Of a stretch of 64,000 nt of DNA, positions 34,241 through 42,997 are shown in pieces (the stretch's first letter is position 1; each line of letters starts with the position of its first letter). This stretch comes from an uncultured Ruminococcus sp. (GTDB lineage: Bacteria > Bacillota > Clostridia > Oscillospirales > CAG-272). The DNA lies in contig CADBKZ010000020.1 of assembly GCA_902795355.1 (NCBI GenBank), positions 1-64,000 of the forward strand, in the 5' to 3' direction. Below the pieces are notes generated by a model. It did not search any database, had not been told where the DNA came from, and was given only the letters and a program-made list of their open reading frames with translations. The position numbers and the translations under genes are program-made.

Positions 34241-34510
34241 CCCCGTGTTGACGGAAAAAGTTTTGAGGTAAAAAATAGCGGTTATCGCGATAACCCTCTC
34301 CGGCTGCTTGCAGCCTGACCTCATCCCCGCGGGCGAGGCGAAGAGACAGGCAAGCGGTGGCCTCATCCGGCTGCTACGCAGCCACCTTCCCCCAAGGGGA
34401 AGGCTCAAAACATAGCAAACACCCCCTATGGATAAGACTATAACTGAGCGAAAGCTCTTTTGGTCCTTTTCTCGCGAGAAAAGGACGACCTTAACAGTCT
34501 CTTGACCTTC
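34241..34510. repeat. Repeat cluster at the end of the ribosomal-protein operon
   Basis: A half GAGAGG module (34285-34350), a GGATGAGG module with a GGCTGC/GCAGCC hairpin (34355-34405), and a leader-type cassette (34440-34510) that here faces the rplA terminator rather than a start codon. Confidence 0.75.
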
Positions 34511-34544
34511 AAAAAAAGGCGCTTTTCCAAGAAGGAAAAGCGCC
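34511..34544 (-). terminator. Terminator of the rpmG-rplA operon
   Basis: A perfect 11-bp stem GGCGCTTTTCC/GGAAAAGCGCC with a 5-base loop is followed by seven T on the minus strand. Confidence 0.92.
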
Positions 34545-34573
34545 GGAAGGGATTGAATTTGAAGAGCGGGCGA

Positions 34574-35269
34574 TCAGCCGAGCTTGGCTTGGTTGACTTT
34601 GATGCCGGGACCCATGGTGGACGCGACAACGCAGCTCTTGATATACTGCCCTTTTGCGGAAGCGGGCTTCGCTTTGACGATGGCGCCAAGGAGCGTATCG
34701 AAGTTTTCTTTCAGCTTCGCTTCGCCGAACGACGCTTTGCCGATGGGGCAGTGGATGATGTTGGTTTTATCGAGACGGTATTCGATTTTACCGGCTTTCG
34801 CTTCGGTAACGGCGCGCGCCACGTCGGGGGTCACGGTGCCGGCTTTGGGAGACGGCATTAAGCCCTTGGGGCCGAGGACCTTACCGAGGCGGCCGATCAC
34901 GGCCATCATGTCCGGAGACGCGATCACCACGTCGAACTCGAACCAGTTCTCTTTGGAAATCTTTTCGGCGTACTCCGCGCCGCCGACATAATCGGCGCCC
35001 GCATCGAGAGCCTTCTGAACGTTGTCGCCTTTCGCGAAAACAAGGGTGCGGACGGTTTTGCCCGTTCCGTTGGGAAGCACCACCGCGCCGCGGACCTGTT
35101 GGTCGGCATGGCGGGAGTCAACGCCCAAACGGACGTGAACTTCAATGGTTTCGTCGAATTTCGCTTTGGACGTCTGGCAAACGAGAGCCATTGCCTCGGC
35201 GGGATCGTATTGCTTGGATTTCTCGAACAGTTTTGCGCTGTCTGCATATTTTTTACCGAATTTTGCCAT
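34574..35269 (-). CDS. rplA: Ribosomal protein L1
   Basis: L1 (231 residues) binds 23S rRNA at the mobile L1 stalk and, in many bacteria, represses its own operon. Typical segments include [37 protein letters not shown] and [16 protein letters not shown]. It is the last gene of the operon; the rplJ and rplL genes that usually follow are missing and a terminator stands 30 bases after the stop. Confidence 0.97.
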   Translation of the reverse strand: MAKFGKKYADSAKLFEKSKQYDPAEAMALVCQTSKAKFDETIEVHVRLGVDSRHADQQVRGAVVLPNGTGKTVRTLVFAKGDNVQKALDAGADYVGGAEYAEKISKENWFEFDVVIASPDMMAVIGRLGKVLGPKGLMPSPKAGTVTPDVARAVTEAKAGKIEYRLDKTNIIHCPIGKASFGEAKLKENFDTLLGAIVKAKPASAKGQYIKSCVVASTMGPGIKVNQAKLG

Positions 35270-35285
35270 TGCTCAAATCCCCCTT

Positions 35286-35711
35286 TCAGTCCTCAACGGT
35301 AATGCCCATGGAGCGGGCGGTACCGGCGATCATGCTCATGGCCGCTTCCAAAGACGCGGCGTTCAGGTCGGGCATCTTGGTTTCGGCAATCTTCTTTACC
35401 TGCTCTTTGGTCAGCTTTGCAACCTTGGTTTTGTTGGGCTTATCGGAAGCCGTTTCAATGCCGCAGGCCTTTTTAATCAGAACGGGAGCGGGCGGGGTTT
35501 TGGTAATGAACGTGAACGAACGGTCGGCATAAACCGTAATCACAACGGGAATGATCAGCCCGATGTCGTTCTTCGTGCGTTCGTTGAACTCTTTCGTAAA
35601 TACGGGGATCGCAACGCCGTACTGACCCAAAGCGGGGCCGACGGGCGGCTGCGGGGTAGCTTTCCCAGCGGGAAGCTGCAATTTGATATAACCTAAAATT
35701 TTCTTTGCCAT
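35286..35711 (-). CDS. rplK: Ribosomal protein L11
   Basis: L11 (141 residues) is at the GTPase-associated centre of the 50S subunit. [20 protein letters not shown] and the C-terminal [20 protein letters not shown] match the family end to end. I start at 35711 (MAKKILGY) because GGAGGTTAAAG precedes it; a longer frame adds 21 residues with no ribosome binding site. Sixteen bases separate it from rplA. Confidence 0.97.
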   Translation of the reverse strand: MAKKILGYIKLQLPAGKATPQPPVGPALGQYGVAIPVFTKEFNERTKNDIGLIIPVVITVYADRSFTFITKTPPAPVLIKKACGIETASDKPNKTKVAKLTKEQVKKIAETKMPDLNAASLEAAMSMIAGTARSMGITVED

Positions 35712-35820
35712 AGCAGTTTCTTTAACCTCCATGTGGTTTTTGGCGGAAGAATTGCAAATTTTTCTTCCTCCCACGTTTGTTGACGGAACCGTTCCGTCGG
35801 GGAAATGCGTCCGGACCTGA

Positions 35821-36366
35821 TCAGACCGACGCGAGTTTTACCGCGCTCAATTCGAGTTCCACAGGCATGTTCCGCACGCCGCGTTTTACCAACACGGTAA
35901 CGGTTTTCTGGTCGTCCGAAATGGACTGCACCATGCCGCTCATACCCTCGAACAAACCGCTGATGATGTCCACCGTGTCGCCCACGGCAAACGAAATCTT
36001 CACCTGCGGCGCCTGTTCAATGGAGAGGGCTTCCACCTCTTCGTCCGAAAGGGGCGTGGGTCTCGACCCGGGGCCGACGAAGCCGGTAACGCCCGTAATG
36101 TTCCGAACGGCATGCCAGCTTTCTTCGTTCATAATCATTTTGATATACACGTAGCAGGGGAAAATTTTGGTTTCCACCTGTTTTTCCTCGTCGCCGTTCT
36201 TTTCAATCACGGTTTCGGTGGGAATGCGGATATCGAAAATCAAATGCCCGAGCCCGCGGTTTTCGATGATCTTTTCCAGATTCGTTTTGACTTTGTTTTC
36301 GTAGCCGGAGTAGGTGTGCGCCACATACCATCTCACGCCAACGTTCATTTCATTGATATCGCTCAT
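35821..36366 (-). CDS. nusG: Transcription termination/antitermination factor NusG
   Basis: NusG (181 residues) binds RNA polymerase and influences pausing and Rho action. The NGN domain starts [20 protein letters not shown], with [19 protein letters not shown] and [16 protein letters not shown], and the KOW domain has [19 protein letters not shown]. No clear ribosome binding site precedes either candidate start (MSDINE or MNVGV), which may mean coupling with secE, whose stop is 18 bases upstream. Confidence 0.96.
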   Translation of the reverse strand: MSDINEMNVGVRWYVAHTYSGYENKVKTNLEKIIENRGLGHLIFDIRIPTETVIEKNGDEEKQVETKIFPCYVYIKMIMNEESWHAVRNITGVTGFVGPGSRPTPLSDEEVEALSIEQAPQVKISFAVGDTVDIISGLFEGMSGMVQSISDDQKTVTVLVKRGVRNMPVELELSAVKLASV

Positions 36367-36384
36367 GTTCGCAATACCCGAGGA

Positions 36385-36672
36385 TCAACCGAACAGGTTG
36401 ATGATTGCAAGGAATCCGCGCGCAAGCCCGAGATCCAAAAGGCAGATCACCGCGGCGCTGATGGCGAGAACCACCAACACAAGCAGCGTGCTCTTTCGGG
36501 TTTGCGGCCACGGAAGCCAGACGATTTTTTTGACCTCGCTTTTGTAAACGCGCAAGAGCTTTGCCAGCTTCTTGCGGAACACAATGCAGAGGACGATGGC
36601 AGCCACCACCGCAACCGCGGCGACGATCGACCATACTTTGGTCGTAATGCTCCAATCATTCCAATTCTTCAT
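36385..36672 (-). CDS. secE: Preprotein translocase subunit SecE
   Basis: SecE (95 residues) is a small stabilising subunit of the SecYEG channel. This protein has an extra N-terminal membrane segment (about 14-30), then the conserved amphipathic helix LAKLLRVYKSEVKKIVWLPW and the C-terminal membrane segment TLLVLVVLAISAAVICLLDL. GGAGGAACGAGC precedes the ATG. It lies between rpmG and nusG as in most bacteria. Confidence 0.94.
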   Translation of the reverse strand: MKNWNDWSITTKVWSIVAAVAVVAAIVLCIVFRKKLAKLLRVYKSEVKKIVWLPWPQTRKSTLLVLVVLAISAAVICLLDLGLARGFLAIINLFG

Positions 36673-36686
36673 GCTCGTTCCTCCGC

Positions 36687-36848
36687 TTACTTGGTCTCTT
36701 TATGAAGCGTATGCTTGCGGCAGAACTTGCAATACTTCATGAGTTCCAATCGGTCAGGGTCATTTTTCTTGTTCTTTTTTGTGTCGTAATTTCTCTGCTT
36801 GCACTCCGTGCATGCGAGCGTAATTTTGACGCGTGCATCATTGGCCAT
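36687..36848 (-). CDS. rpmG: Ribosomal protein L33
   Basis: This small 50S protein (53 residues) has two CxxC zinc pairs (CTEC and CKFC), so it is the zinc-binding form, which affects how cells respond to zinc shortage in Bacillus. [20 protein letters not shown] is diagnostic. The ATG follows AGGAGGTGCCGCC. It is the first gene of the rpmG-secE-nusG-rplK-rplA operon. Confidence 0.95.
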   Translation of the reverse strand: MANDARVKITLACTECKQRNYDTKKNKKNDPDRLELMKYCKFCRKHTLHKETK

Positions 36849-36892
36849 TTGGCGGCACCTCCTGTAAATTTGATTTGTGTACCTCCCTCGGC

Positions 36893-36946
36893 AAAAGACC
36901 GGCGGACTCCCGTTTGGTTCGGGGTTGGCGCGTCGCCGGTCTTTTT
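36893..36946. promoter_or_regulatory. Hairpin in the rpmG leader (possible attenuator)
   Basis: AAAGACCGGCG and CGCCGGTCTTT pair across a loop of about 29 bases, with T runs on both flanks. It lies between the promoter (37084-37112) and rpmG, so on the minus strand it could act as an attenuator for the ribosomal-protein operon. This is a shape-based inference. Confidence 0.5.
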
Positions 36947-37083
36947 CCCGCGCGCGTTCGGCGTCCGGCGGCATTCCGCCCGCGTTCCCGCGGATCGCGC
37001 CCTTGCGGATTCGCGTTGGAGCGGAACGGTTCCCGTTCGTTTTCCCGTGCGCAAAGAAAAAGCCCTCTTGCAGAGGTACAGGC

Positions 37084-37112
37084 ATTATACCATAGTTTTC
37101 CCGCTTTGTCAA
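37084..37112 (-). promoter_or_regulatory. Promoter of the rpmG-rplA operon
   Basis: Minus-strand -35 TTGACA (37107-37112), 17-bp spacer ending TGG, -10 TATAAT (37084-37089). The leader is about 230 bases and begins with a small CCTCT/AGAGG hairpin followed by CTTTTT. Confidence 0.92.
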
Positions 37113-37169
37113 GAGTTTTTTTACATTTTTTTGATATTTTGCAAATTTTCGCCCCGCGGCCGCCGCGCC

Positions 37170-37440
37170 AAAAGGAGTTCCCAATGAAAAGTTCCTTGAA
37201 GCCTTCCCCTTGGGGGAAGATGGCCGCGGAGCGGCCGGATGAGGCTTTCCAATGGGCAGTTACTGTAAGGCTCCCCCTCGGGGGGAGCTCTCGCGAAGCG
37301 AGTGAGAGGGCTTTTGATCCCTCTCCGGCTGCTTGCAGCCTGACCTCATCCCCGAGGGCGAGGCAAAGTAACAAACAATCGGAAGCCTCATCCATAAGTC
37401 GCTTGCGGGCGCGACGGAAGGAGTTTTCTCGCTTGTTTTC
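37170..37440. repeat. Repeat cluster between the rpmG and glnN promoters
   Basis: Holds a GGATGAGG module with a GGCCGC/GCGGCC hairpin (about 37196-37245), a GAGAGGG module (37270-37390) and a trailing fragment with GGAAGGAGTTTT. No gene is supported. Confidence 0.8.
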
Positions 37441-37491
37441 GCTTTCCATCGGAACACAACCGCAATTTTCTCAAAAAATCCGTGCGGGGAC

Positions 37492-37520
37492 TTGACAAAC
37501 CGCGGTTTTTGCAATATAAT
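37492..37520 (+). promoter_or_regulatory. Promoter of glnN
   Basis: -35 TTGACA (37492-37497), 17-bp spacer, -10 TATAAT (37515-37520). The leader is about 103 bases. Confidence 0.9.
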
Positions 37521-37629
37521 GGTATCATTATTTTATCTATTTTTGGCTGGGCCGGAATCCGCCGGTCGGCCGCCGAAATCCAAAAGACGCGAATGCGGAC
37601 GCGGTCCGCGCCGCGCGAGGAGCCTGCCT

Positions 37630-39720
37630 ATGTCGAAAAACATTCCCGAACTGTTCGGCTGCATGGTCTTTAACGACGATGTAATGCGCGAACGCCTGCC
37701 GAAAGACGTTTATAAGTCGCTTTCCCGCACCGCCTCGGCGGGCAAACCCATTGACCCCGGCATTGCCGATGTGGTCGCCAACGCAATGAAGGATTGGGCC
37801 GTGGAAAAAGGCGCGACCCATTACACCCATTGGTTCCAGCCCCTGACCGGCATGACCGCCGAAAAGCACGACGCGTTCATCTCGCCCGTCGGCCCCTGCC
37901 GCGTGGTAATGGAGTTTTCGGGCAAGGAGCTGGTGCGCGGCGAATCCGACGCGTCGTCGTTCCCGTCGGGCGGTCTGCGCGCAACGTTTGAAGCGCGCGG
38001 CTACACGGCGTGGGATTCGGGTTCCTATGCCTTTGTCAAGGGGGGAACGCTCTATATTCCCACCGCGTTCTGCTCCTACACCGGCGAAGCCCTTGACACC
38101 AAAACCCCGCTGCTCCGCTCCATGGACGCCATCAACACGCAGGCGCTCCGCATTCTCCGCCTGTTCGGCGATACGACGACCGAACACGTGGACGTGACCG
38201 TTGGAGCCGAGCAGGAATACTTTATGATCGACAAAGAGATGTACGACCGCCGCCCCGACCTGCTCTACGCGGGGCATACGCTCTTCGGCGCGCCCGCCCC
38301 GAAAGGGCAGGAGCTGGAAGACCACTACTTCGGCCCGCTCAAAACCCGCATTGCGGCGTACATGTCCGACCTTGACGAGGCGCTCTGGAAACTCGGCATC
38401 AATGCCAAGACCAAGCACAACGAGGTCGCGCCCGCGCAGCACGAGCTTGCTTCCATTTACGCAACGGCGAACATCACCGTGGACCAGAACCTGCTCGTAA
38501 TGGACTACATGAAGCGCATCGCCGAGCGGCATGGGCTGGTGTGCCTGCTCCATGAAAAGCCGTATGCCGGCGTAAACGGGAGCGGCAAGCACAACAATTG
38601 GTCGCTCACCGCGGGCGGCAAAAATCTGCTCGACCCCGGGAAAACGCCCGCCGAGAACGCGCAGTTCCTGCTGATCCTCGCCGCGATCGTCAAGGCCGTG
38701 GACGACTATCAGGAGCTGCTGCGCGCGTCGGTCGCATACGTGGGGAACGACTACCGCCTCGGCGCGGGAGAGGCGCCCCCCTCGATTGTTTCCATTTTCG
38801 TGGGCGAGGAGCTGCAAGGCGTGATCGATTCGATTGTGGACGGAACGGTTTACCACGGCGCGGCGCGCACCATGGTGAACCTCGGCATTCCCACCATCCC
38901 GCCGTTCCGCAAGGACACCACCGACCGCAACCGCACCTCTCCGTTCGCCTTTACGGGCAATAAATTCGAGTTCCGCATGCCGGGGGCCTCGCAGAACATC
39001 GCCCTGCCCAACACGGTGCTCAACACCGCCGTTGCCGCCTCGTTCCGCGCGTTTGCCGACGAAATCGAGGCCGCTCCCGAGCGCGAAAAAGCGATTGCGA
39101 AAGTGATTAAGGATGCGTTTACGGCGCACCGCCGCATCCTTTTCGGCGGCAACGCCTATTCCCCCGAATGGCGCAAGGAAGCCGCCGAGCGCGGCCTTGC
39201 GGCGCTGAAAAACGCCGTGGACGCCTACAAAATGTTCCTTTTGCCCAAAAACGTGGAGCTGTTCTCCTCGTTCGGGGTAATGTCCGAAACCGAAATGCGC
39301 TCCCGCGAAGAGATCTTCTTCGAGAACTATGCCAAGGTGGTCAACATCGAGGCGCTGACCATGCACCAAATGGTTGTCCGCTCCTATGTTCCCGCCATAA
39401 CGGCCTACACGCGCGAGCTTTCGGAGTCGGTCTCCGCCCGTCGGGACGCTTGCCCCTCGGCCGAGCCGATCCTCGAAATTGACCTGATCAGCCGCCTTTC
39501 CACGCTGAATCTCCGCGCCTACGATCTTGCGGCGCGGTTGAAGAAAGCCGAGGAATCGGCTTCCCGCATTGCGGACGCCCGCGCGCGCGCCGAACGCTAC
39601 GCAACCAAGATCCTTTCGATTATGGCCGACCTGCGCGCGGCCGTGGACGAGGCCGAAACGCTGACTGCCGCCGACCGCTGGCCGTTCCCCTCTTACGGCG
39701 ACATGATGTTCCGCGTCTGA
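37630..39720 (+). CDS. glnN: Glutamine synthetase type III
   Basis: This 696-residue protein matches GSIII (GlnN), which makes glutamine from glutamate and ammonia with ATP. Its length, the N-terminus IPELFGCMVFNDDVMRERLP, the metal-binding region VTVGAEQEYFMIDKEMY, and KTKHNEVAPAQHELASIYA and HEKPYAGVNGSGKHNNWSL are typical of type III and absent from the shorter type I. The ATG at 37630 lies seven bases after GAGGAG; the longer frame begins inside the promoter. The gene is monocistronic, with its own promoter and terminator. Confidence 0.96.
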   Translation: MSKNIPELFGCMVFNDDVMRERLPKDVYKSLSRTASAGKPIDPGIADVVANAMKDWAVEKGATHYTHWFQPLTGMTAEKHDAFISPVGPCRVVMEFSGKELVRGESDASSFPSGGLRATFEARGYTAWDSGSYAFVKGGTLYIPTAFCSYTGEALDTKTPLLRSMDAINTQALRILRLFGDTTTEHVDVTVGAEQEYFMIDKEMYDRRPDLLYAGHTLFGAPAPKGQELEDHYFGPLKTRIAAYMSDLDEALWKLGINAKTKHNEVAPAQHELASIYATANITVDQNLLVMDYMKRIAERHGLVCLLHEKPYAGVNGSGKHNNWSLTAGGKNLLDPGKTPAENAQFLLILAAIVKAVDDYQELLRASVAYVGNDYRLGAGEAPPSIVSIFVGEELQGVIDSIVDGTVYHGAARTMVNLGIPTIPPFRKDTTDRNRTSPFAFTGNKFEFRMPGASQNIALPNTVLNTAVAASFRAFADEIEAAPEREKAIAKVIKDAFTAHRRILFGGNAYSPEWRKEAAERGLAALKNAVDAYKMFLLPKNVELFSSFGVMSETEMRSREEIFFENYAKVVNIEALTMHQMVVRSYVPAITAYTRELSESVSARRDACPSAEPILEIDLISRLSTLNLRAYDLAARLKKAEESASRIADARARAERYATKILSIMADLRAAVDEAETLTAADRWPFPSYGDMMFRV

Positions 39721-39791
39721 AAAACGAAAAAACTGAAAAGGGCGGACTTTTTTTCCACCGAAAAAAGGTCCGCCCCAAAAACGCCCCGTTT

Positions 39792-39830
39792 CCCGAAGCC
39801 TTTCCGCTTTTTCGGGTTTTTTGCTTTTTT
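39792..39830 (+). terminator. Terminator of glnN
   Basis: CCCGAA and TTCGGG pair around a 13-base loop, followed by TTTTTTGCTTTTTT. Another hairpin (GGGCGGAC/GTCCGCCC, 39740-39775) lies just upstream without a T run on the plus strand. Confidence 0.8.
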
Positions 39831-39836
39831 ATTGTC

Positions 39837-39865
39837 TTGACAAATCGGAGCAATTGTGGTACAAT
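39837..39865 (+). promoter_or_regulatory. Promoter of the XRE regulator gene
   Basis: -35 TTGACA (39837-39842), 17-bp spacer ending TGG, -10 TACAAT (39860-39865). Confidence 0.88.
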
Positions 39866-39901
39866 AATGGATGATGAATTTTAAGCAAAGGAGAACCGCC
39901 G

Positions 39902-40630
39902 ATGGAAAACGGAAACGATACGGTCAAGGCCGCGATTGCGGGCAACATTACCGACCTGCGCAAGAAAAGCGGGATGACCCAGCAGGACCTTGCCGACGCG
40001 TTGAGCTATACCGATAAGGCCGTTTCCAAATGGGAGCGCGCGGAGTCGATCCCCGACGTGCTGATCCTCAAACGGATCGCCGATCTGTTCGGCGTTACGG
40101 TGGATTATCTCCTGACCTCGCACCGCGACGACCCCGCGTCGGTCCCCCTGCCGCCCTCGCACCGCCGCCATAAGCACGCGCTGATCATGGGCATCAGCAT
40201 TCTGCTGGTCTGGCTGGTGGCAACCTTTGCGTTTGTGGTGGTAACGTCGGCGGAAAGCCCGTTCGGCGCAAAATGGTTGATTTTTCTGTACGCCGTTCCC
40301 GTTTCGGCGGTGGTCTGGCTGGTGTTCAATTCGGTCTGGTTCAACGCCAAAATCAACTACATCGCCATTTCGCTCCTGCTGTGGACGGTGTTGGCTTCCG
40401 TTCATTTAACGGCGTTGAACGAGTTCGCAATCCAGATCTGGATGATCTATCTGCTCGGCATTCCAAGTCAGGCCATCATCCTGTTCTGGTCGGGAATCGG
40501 GCGTCGCCCGCGCCGCAAGGCGAAAAAAGAACCCCGCGCGCCCAAGGAAGCAAAGCCGGCCAAGGAGCCCAAAACCCCCGAGGAAAAGGGAAACCCCGAA
40601 AAAGACCCCGATCAGGACCCGTCCGTGTGA
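39902..40630 (+). CDS. Membrane-anchored XRE-family transcriptional regulator
   Basis: The 242 residues start with an XRE helix-turn-helix domain (about 13-65; MTQQDLADALSYTDKAVSKW is the recognition region). Four hydrophobic segments follow at about 95-116, 123-145, 150-170 and 178-200, and a Lys/Pro/Glu-rich tail. Proteins of this layout are common in Clostridia and may link a membrane signal to promoter binding; the signal and targets here are unknown. The ATG follows AAAGGAGAACCGCCG. It is monocistronic, and autoregulation at 39837-39901 is possible. Confidence 0.88.
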   Translation: MENGNDTVKAAIAGNITDLRKKSGMTQQDLADALSYTDKAVSKWERAESIPDVLILKRIADLFGVTVDYLLTSHRDDPASVPLPPSHRRHKHALIMGISILLVWLVATFAFVVVTSAESPFGAKWLIFLYAVPVSAVVWLVFNSVWFNAKINYIAISLLLWTVLASVHLTALNEFAIQIWMIYLLGIPSQAIILFWSGIGRRPRRKAKKEPRAPKEAKPAKEPKTPEEKGNPEKDPDQDPSV

Positions 40631-40680
40631 CGGGTCTTTCCGTTTCGCCCCGCGGGAACGAACAAAATGCAAATTGGGTC

Positions 40681-40709
40681 TTGCAATCGCGCGCAAAATG
40701 TGGTAAGAT
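40681..40709 (+). promoter_or_regulatory. Promoter of the NERD gene
   Basis: -35 TTGCAA (40681-40686), 17-bp spacer ending TGG, -10 TAAGAT (40704-40709). Confidence 0.75.
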
Positions 40710-40760
40710 ATAAATAGACCCATCCGAAAATCAGATCAACCCGAAAAGGAGGAATTTCCC

Positions 40761-41591
40761 GTGGCAGAATCATTTTTCCGGCGCGTTCGTCGCCGCTTGA
40801 CCGCGCTCCCGCTCCCCGAACAGGACGAGGGAAAGTCCTTCGGCGCGCGCGGAGAGGAAGCGATCTACCGTCTCCTGCGCGAAAACTTCGAGTGCGTAAT
40901 CCGCAACGTGGTGGTCCCGTGGGGCGACGGGTACCTTGAAAAGGACTTTTTGGTGATCCAGAAGGGCGTTCCCGTGGTTCTTGAAATCAAGAATTGGAAA
41001 GGCCGCATTTCCGCGGTTGACGACCATTTTTGCCAAGACAAGCCGAACGGAACGCACAAGGACCTGAAAAGCCCCGTTGCCAACACCAAGCATTTCATTT
41101 CCGAAATGAAAGCGTTCTACGACCTTGACCGCTACATTACGGGCATCGTGGTGTTTGCGGAGCCGGATTGCGTGCTGGATCTGCCCCCCGAAATGGAAGG
41201 CATTGTGCTAACGCCCGCAACCAAGCTCGTGGGCGCGATCCGCGCGGCCGTGAAAAACGCCGATAAGGAGAGCGAACCGCTGGATCCCGCCCGCGTTCTG
41301 CATTGCGCCCGCCTGTATAGCGGCGGCCGCGAGTTCTGCAAAGGCGTGATTGTGGATAAGGACATCCCCTGCTATACCGAGGACGGCATGGAAGCCTCGC
41401 TCAACCCGCTTTTCGTCCAATACGTCAACATCGACCACCAGCGTCTGCGCCTGCGCGACAAACTGACCGTGACCTTTACCAACGGTTCTTCCGGCATTTT
41501 CTATAACCACTGTTCTTCCGTAACGCTCCATTGCCTCGACGGCGACATCTGCCGCGTTGCCATCAGCCGGCTGAAAACCATTGTGTTCTGA
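40761..41591 (+). CDS. NERD-domain (nuclease-related) protein
   Basis: This 276-residue protein has a NERD domain in its first 160 residues. SFGARGEEAIYRLLRENF, LEKDFLVIQKGVPVVLEIKN and WKGRI form the restriction-endonuclease-like core with the E...D...ExK pattern. NERD proteins are predicted nucleases of mostly unknown role, sometimes linked to DNA processing or defence. The C-terminal 110 residues have no motif I can name. It starts at a GTG preceded by AAGGAGGAATTTCCC. It is monocistronic with its own promoter and a strong terminator, and no helicase or defence partner is visible beside it. Confidence 0.85.
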   Translation: MAESFFRRVRRRLTALPLPEQDEGKSFGARGEEAIYRLLRENFECVIRNVVVPWGDGYLEKDFLVIQKGVPVVLEIKNWKGRISAVDDHFCQDKPNGTHKDLKSPVANTKHFISEMKAFYDLDRYITGIVVFAEPDCVLDLPPEMEGIVLTPATKLVGAIRAAVKNADKESEPLDPARVLHCARLYSGGREFCKGVIVDKDIPCYTEDGMEASLNPLFVQYVNIDHQRLRLRDKLTVTFTNGSSGIFYNHCSSVTLHCLDGDICRVAISRLKTIVF

Positions 41592-41626
41592 AAAGCGGAA
41601 AACGCCGTTTCCCCGAACCGACATCA

Positions 41627-41663
41627 GGGGGTGTAAAAAAGTCACGGACTTTTTTACACCCCC
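41627..41663 (+). terminator. Terminator of the NERD gene
   Basis: A perfect 17-bp stem (GGGGGTGTAAAAAAGTC and its complement) with a 3-base loop. The T run lies within the 3' arm. Confidence 0.8.
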
Positions 41664-42897
41664 GTCGACTTTTTCTCGGCGGCGGGGCATCGCCGCCGTT
41701 TTGCCGCCGCAAACGGTACATCATTGATTCAAAAACAGGGCAAAAACGAAAAAATCGCGGCAAAATAACCCGCGGTCTCTTCTTCGCTGTTTGCGTGCGT
41801 GATGAAAGGGGTTAACTCCTTCCACCGTTCGCTCTCGCTCACGGTCCCCCTCAATAAACCGGCTGTGCCGGTTTTGCCATGAGTGTAGGTTTCAAGTTCG
41901 TTCCCATTGGAAGAAGTAAACATCGTTTATTCTTTCCGATTGTCAACTACTTTTACCTCCTCCATCGGGGGAGGTGTCGCGCACGCTTGCGGGCGTGGCG
42001 GAAGGAGTTTCCAATGAAAAGTTACTTGAAGCCTTCCCCTTGGGGGAAGGTGGCCGTGAAGCGGCCGGATGAGGCTTCCAACTGTCTGTTACCTTGCCTC
42101 GCCCTTGGGGAGAGGTGGCAGGCGAACCTGTGAGCCTGACGGAGAGGGCTTTTGCAGTAATCGCAATTTTTTACCCTCTCACCCTCGCTTTGCTCGGGAG
42201 CTCCCCCCGAGGGGGAGCCTTTTTGTAACTTTCCGTTGGAAAGCCTCATCCGTCAGACAATCGAGGCTTGACCGCCTCTCTGTCTGCCACCTTCTCCGAT
42301 GGGAGAAGGCTCATAATGTTTGCGAACAGCGGGAAGAAAGCGGAAATGATTTATTCCCAACGGAAAGTTGCTTGAAGCCTTCCCCTTGGGGGAAGGTGGC
42401 CGTGAAGCGGCCGGATGAGGCTTCCGTTTGTTTGTCACCTTGCCTCGCCCTCGGGAAAATCGACAAGCCGATTACGAGGTCAGGCTGCAAGCAGCCGGAG
42501 AGGGCATGTAAAGCATAGGCGCGCAACAACCCTCTCACCCTCGCTTTGCTCGGGAGCTCCCCTTGCTCGGGAGCTCCCCCCGAGGGGGAGCCTTGAAGGG
42601 ACTTCCCATCGGAAACTCCTTCCACCGCCTGCGGCGGTCCCCCTCCCCCAAGGAGGAGGTTTCAAGTTAGTTCCCATTGAAAAAAATAAAAATTGTTTGT
42701 CCTTTCCGTTTGCCAACTTCTTTTACCTCCTCCATCGGGGGAAGTGGCGCGCACGCTTGCGGGCGCGACGGAAGGAGTTTTACACACTTTTTTCGCCGCT
42801 TGCGAAAGCGGGGTTGTTCGCTTCGGCTGGAAAGCGTTTTTGCCTCTTCCGTAGAGAAGCGAACGCAGAAAAACCCGATTGTTGCAAAATTTTTCAA
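41664..42897. repeat. 1.2-kb repeat cluster upstream of the M16 pair
   Basis: No gene is supported. It contains ACTCCTTCC modules (about 41815-41880, 41950-42010, 42605-42660, 42725-42780), GGATGAGG modules with GGCC-type hairpins (42027-42080 and 42376-42425), one with the AGACAG/CTGTCT cassette (about 42240-42310), and GAGAGG modules (42105-42225, 42430-42600). Frames read through here are repeat translations. Confidence 0.85.
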
Positions 42898-42904
42898 AAA
42901 GACA

Positions 42905-42933
42905 TTGAAAAAAACGGGGAAATGGTGTATGAT
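42905..42933 (+). promoter_or_regulatory. Promoter of the M16 pair
   Basis: -35 TTGAAA (42905-42910), 17-bp spacer, -10 TATGAT (42928-42933). The sequence TATGATATATAATG here is the same as in the promoter at 8117. Confidence 0.85.
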
Positions 42934-42997
42934 ATATAATGGACAACGGTTTGCGGAAACGGGGCAGACCGCAAAACCAACGAACCGAGGAAACAGA

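Noticed and set aside
36849..37169. tRNA genes near rpmG, as often seen beside secE/nusG
   Set aside because: I looked for a cloverleaf and a TTCAAATCC-type T-arm on both strands and found only the leader hairpins.
37537..39369. 610-codon antisense ORF within glnN, and similar ones opposite rimO, the M16 pair and the GT8 genes
   Set aside because: All lie wholly opposite genes with intact catalytic motifs and lack ribosome binding sites.
40761..41591. NERD protein as part of a defence island
   Set aside because: It has its own promoter and terminator, and its neighbours are an XRE membrane regulator and repeat DNA. No helicase, methylase or other defence gene is nearby.
42677..42997. N-terminal extension of the first M16 gene
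   Set aside because: The extra codons run through a repeat module and the promoter at 42905-42933; the ATG at 42998 has the ribosome binding site.
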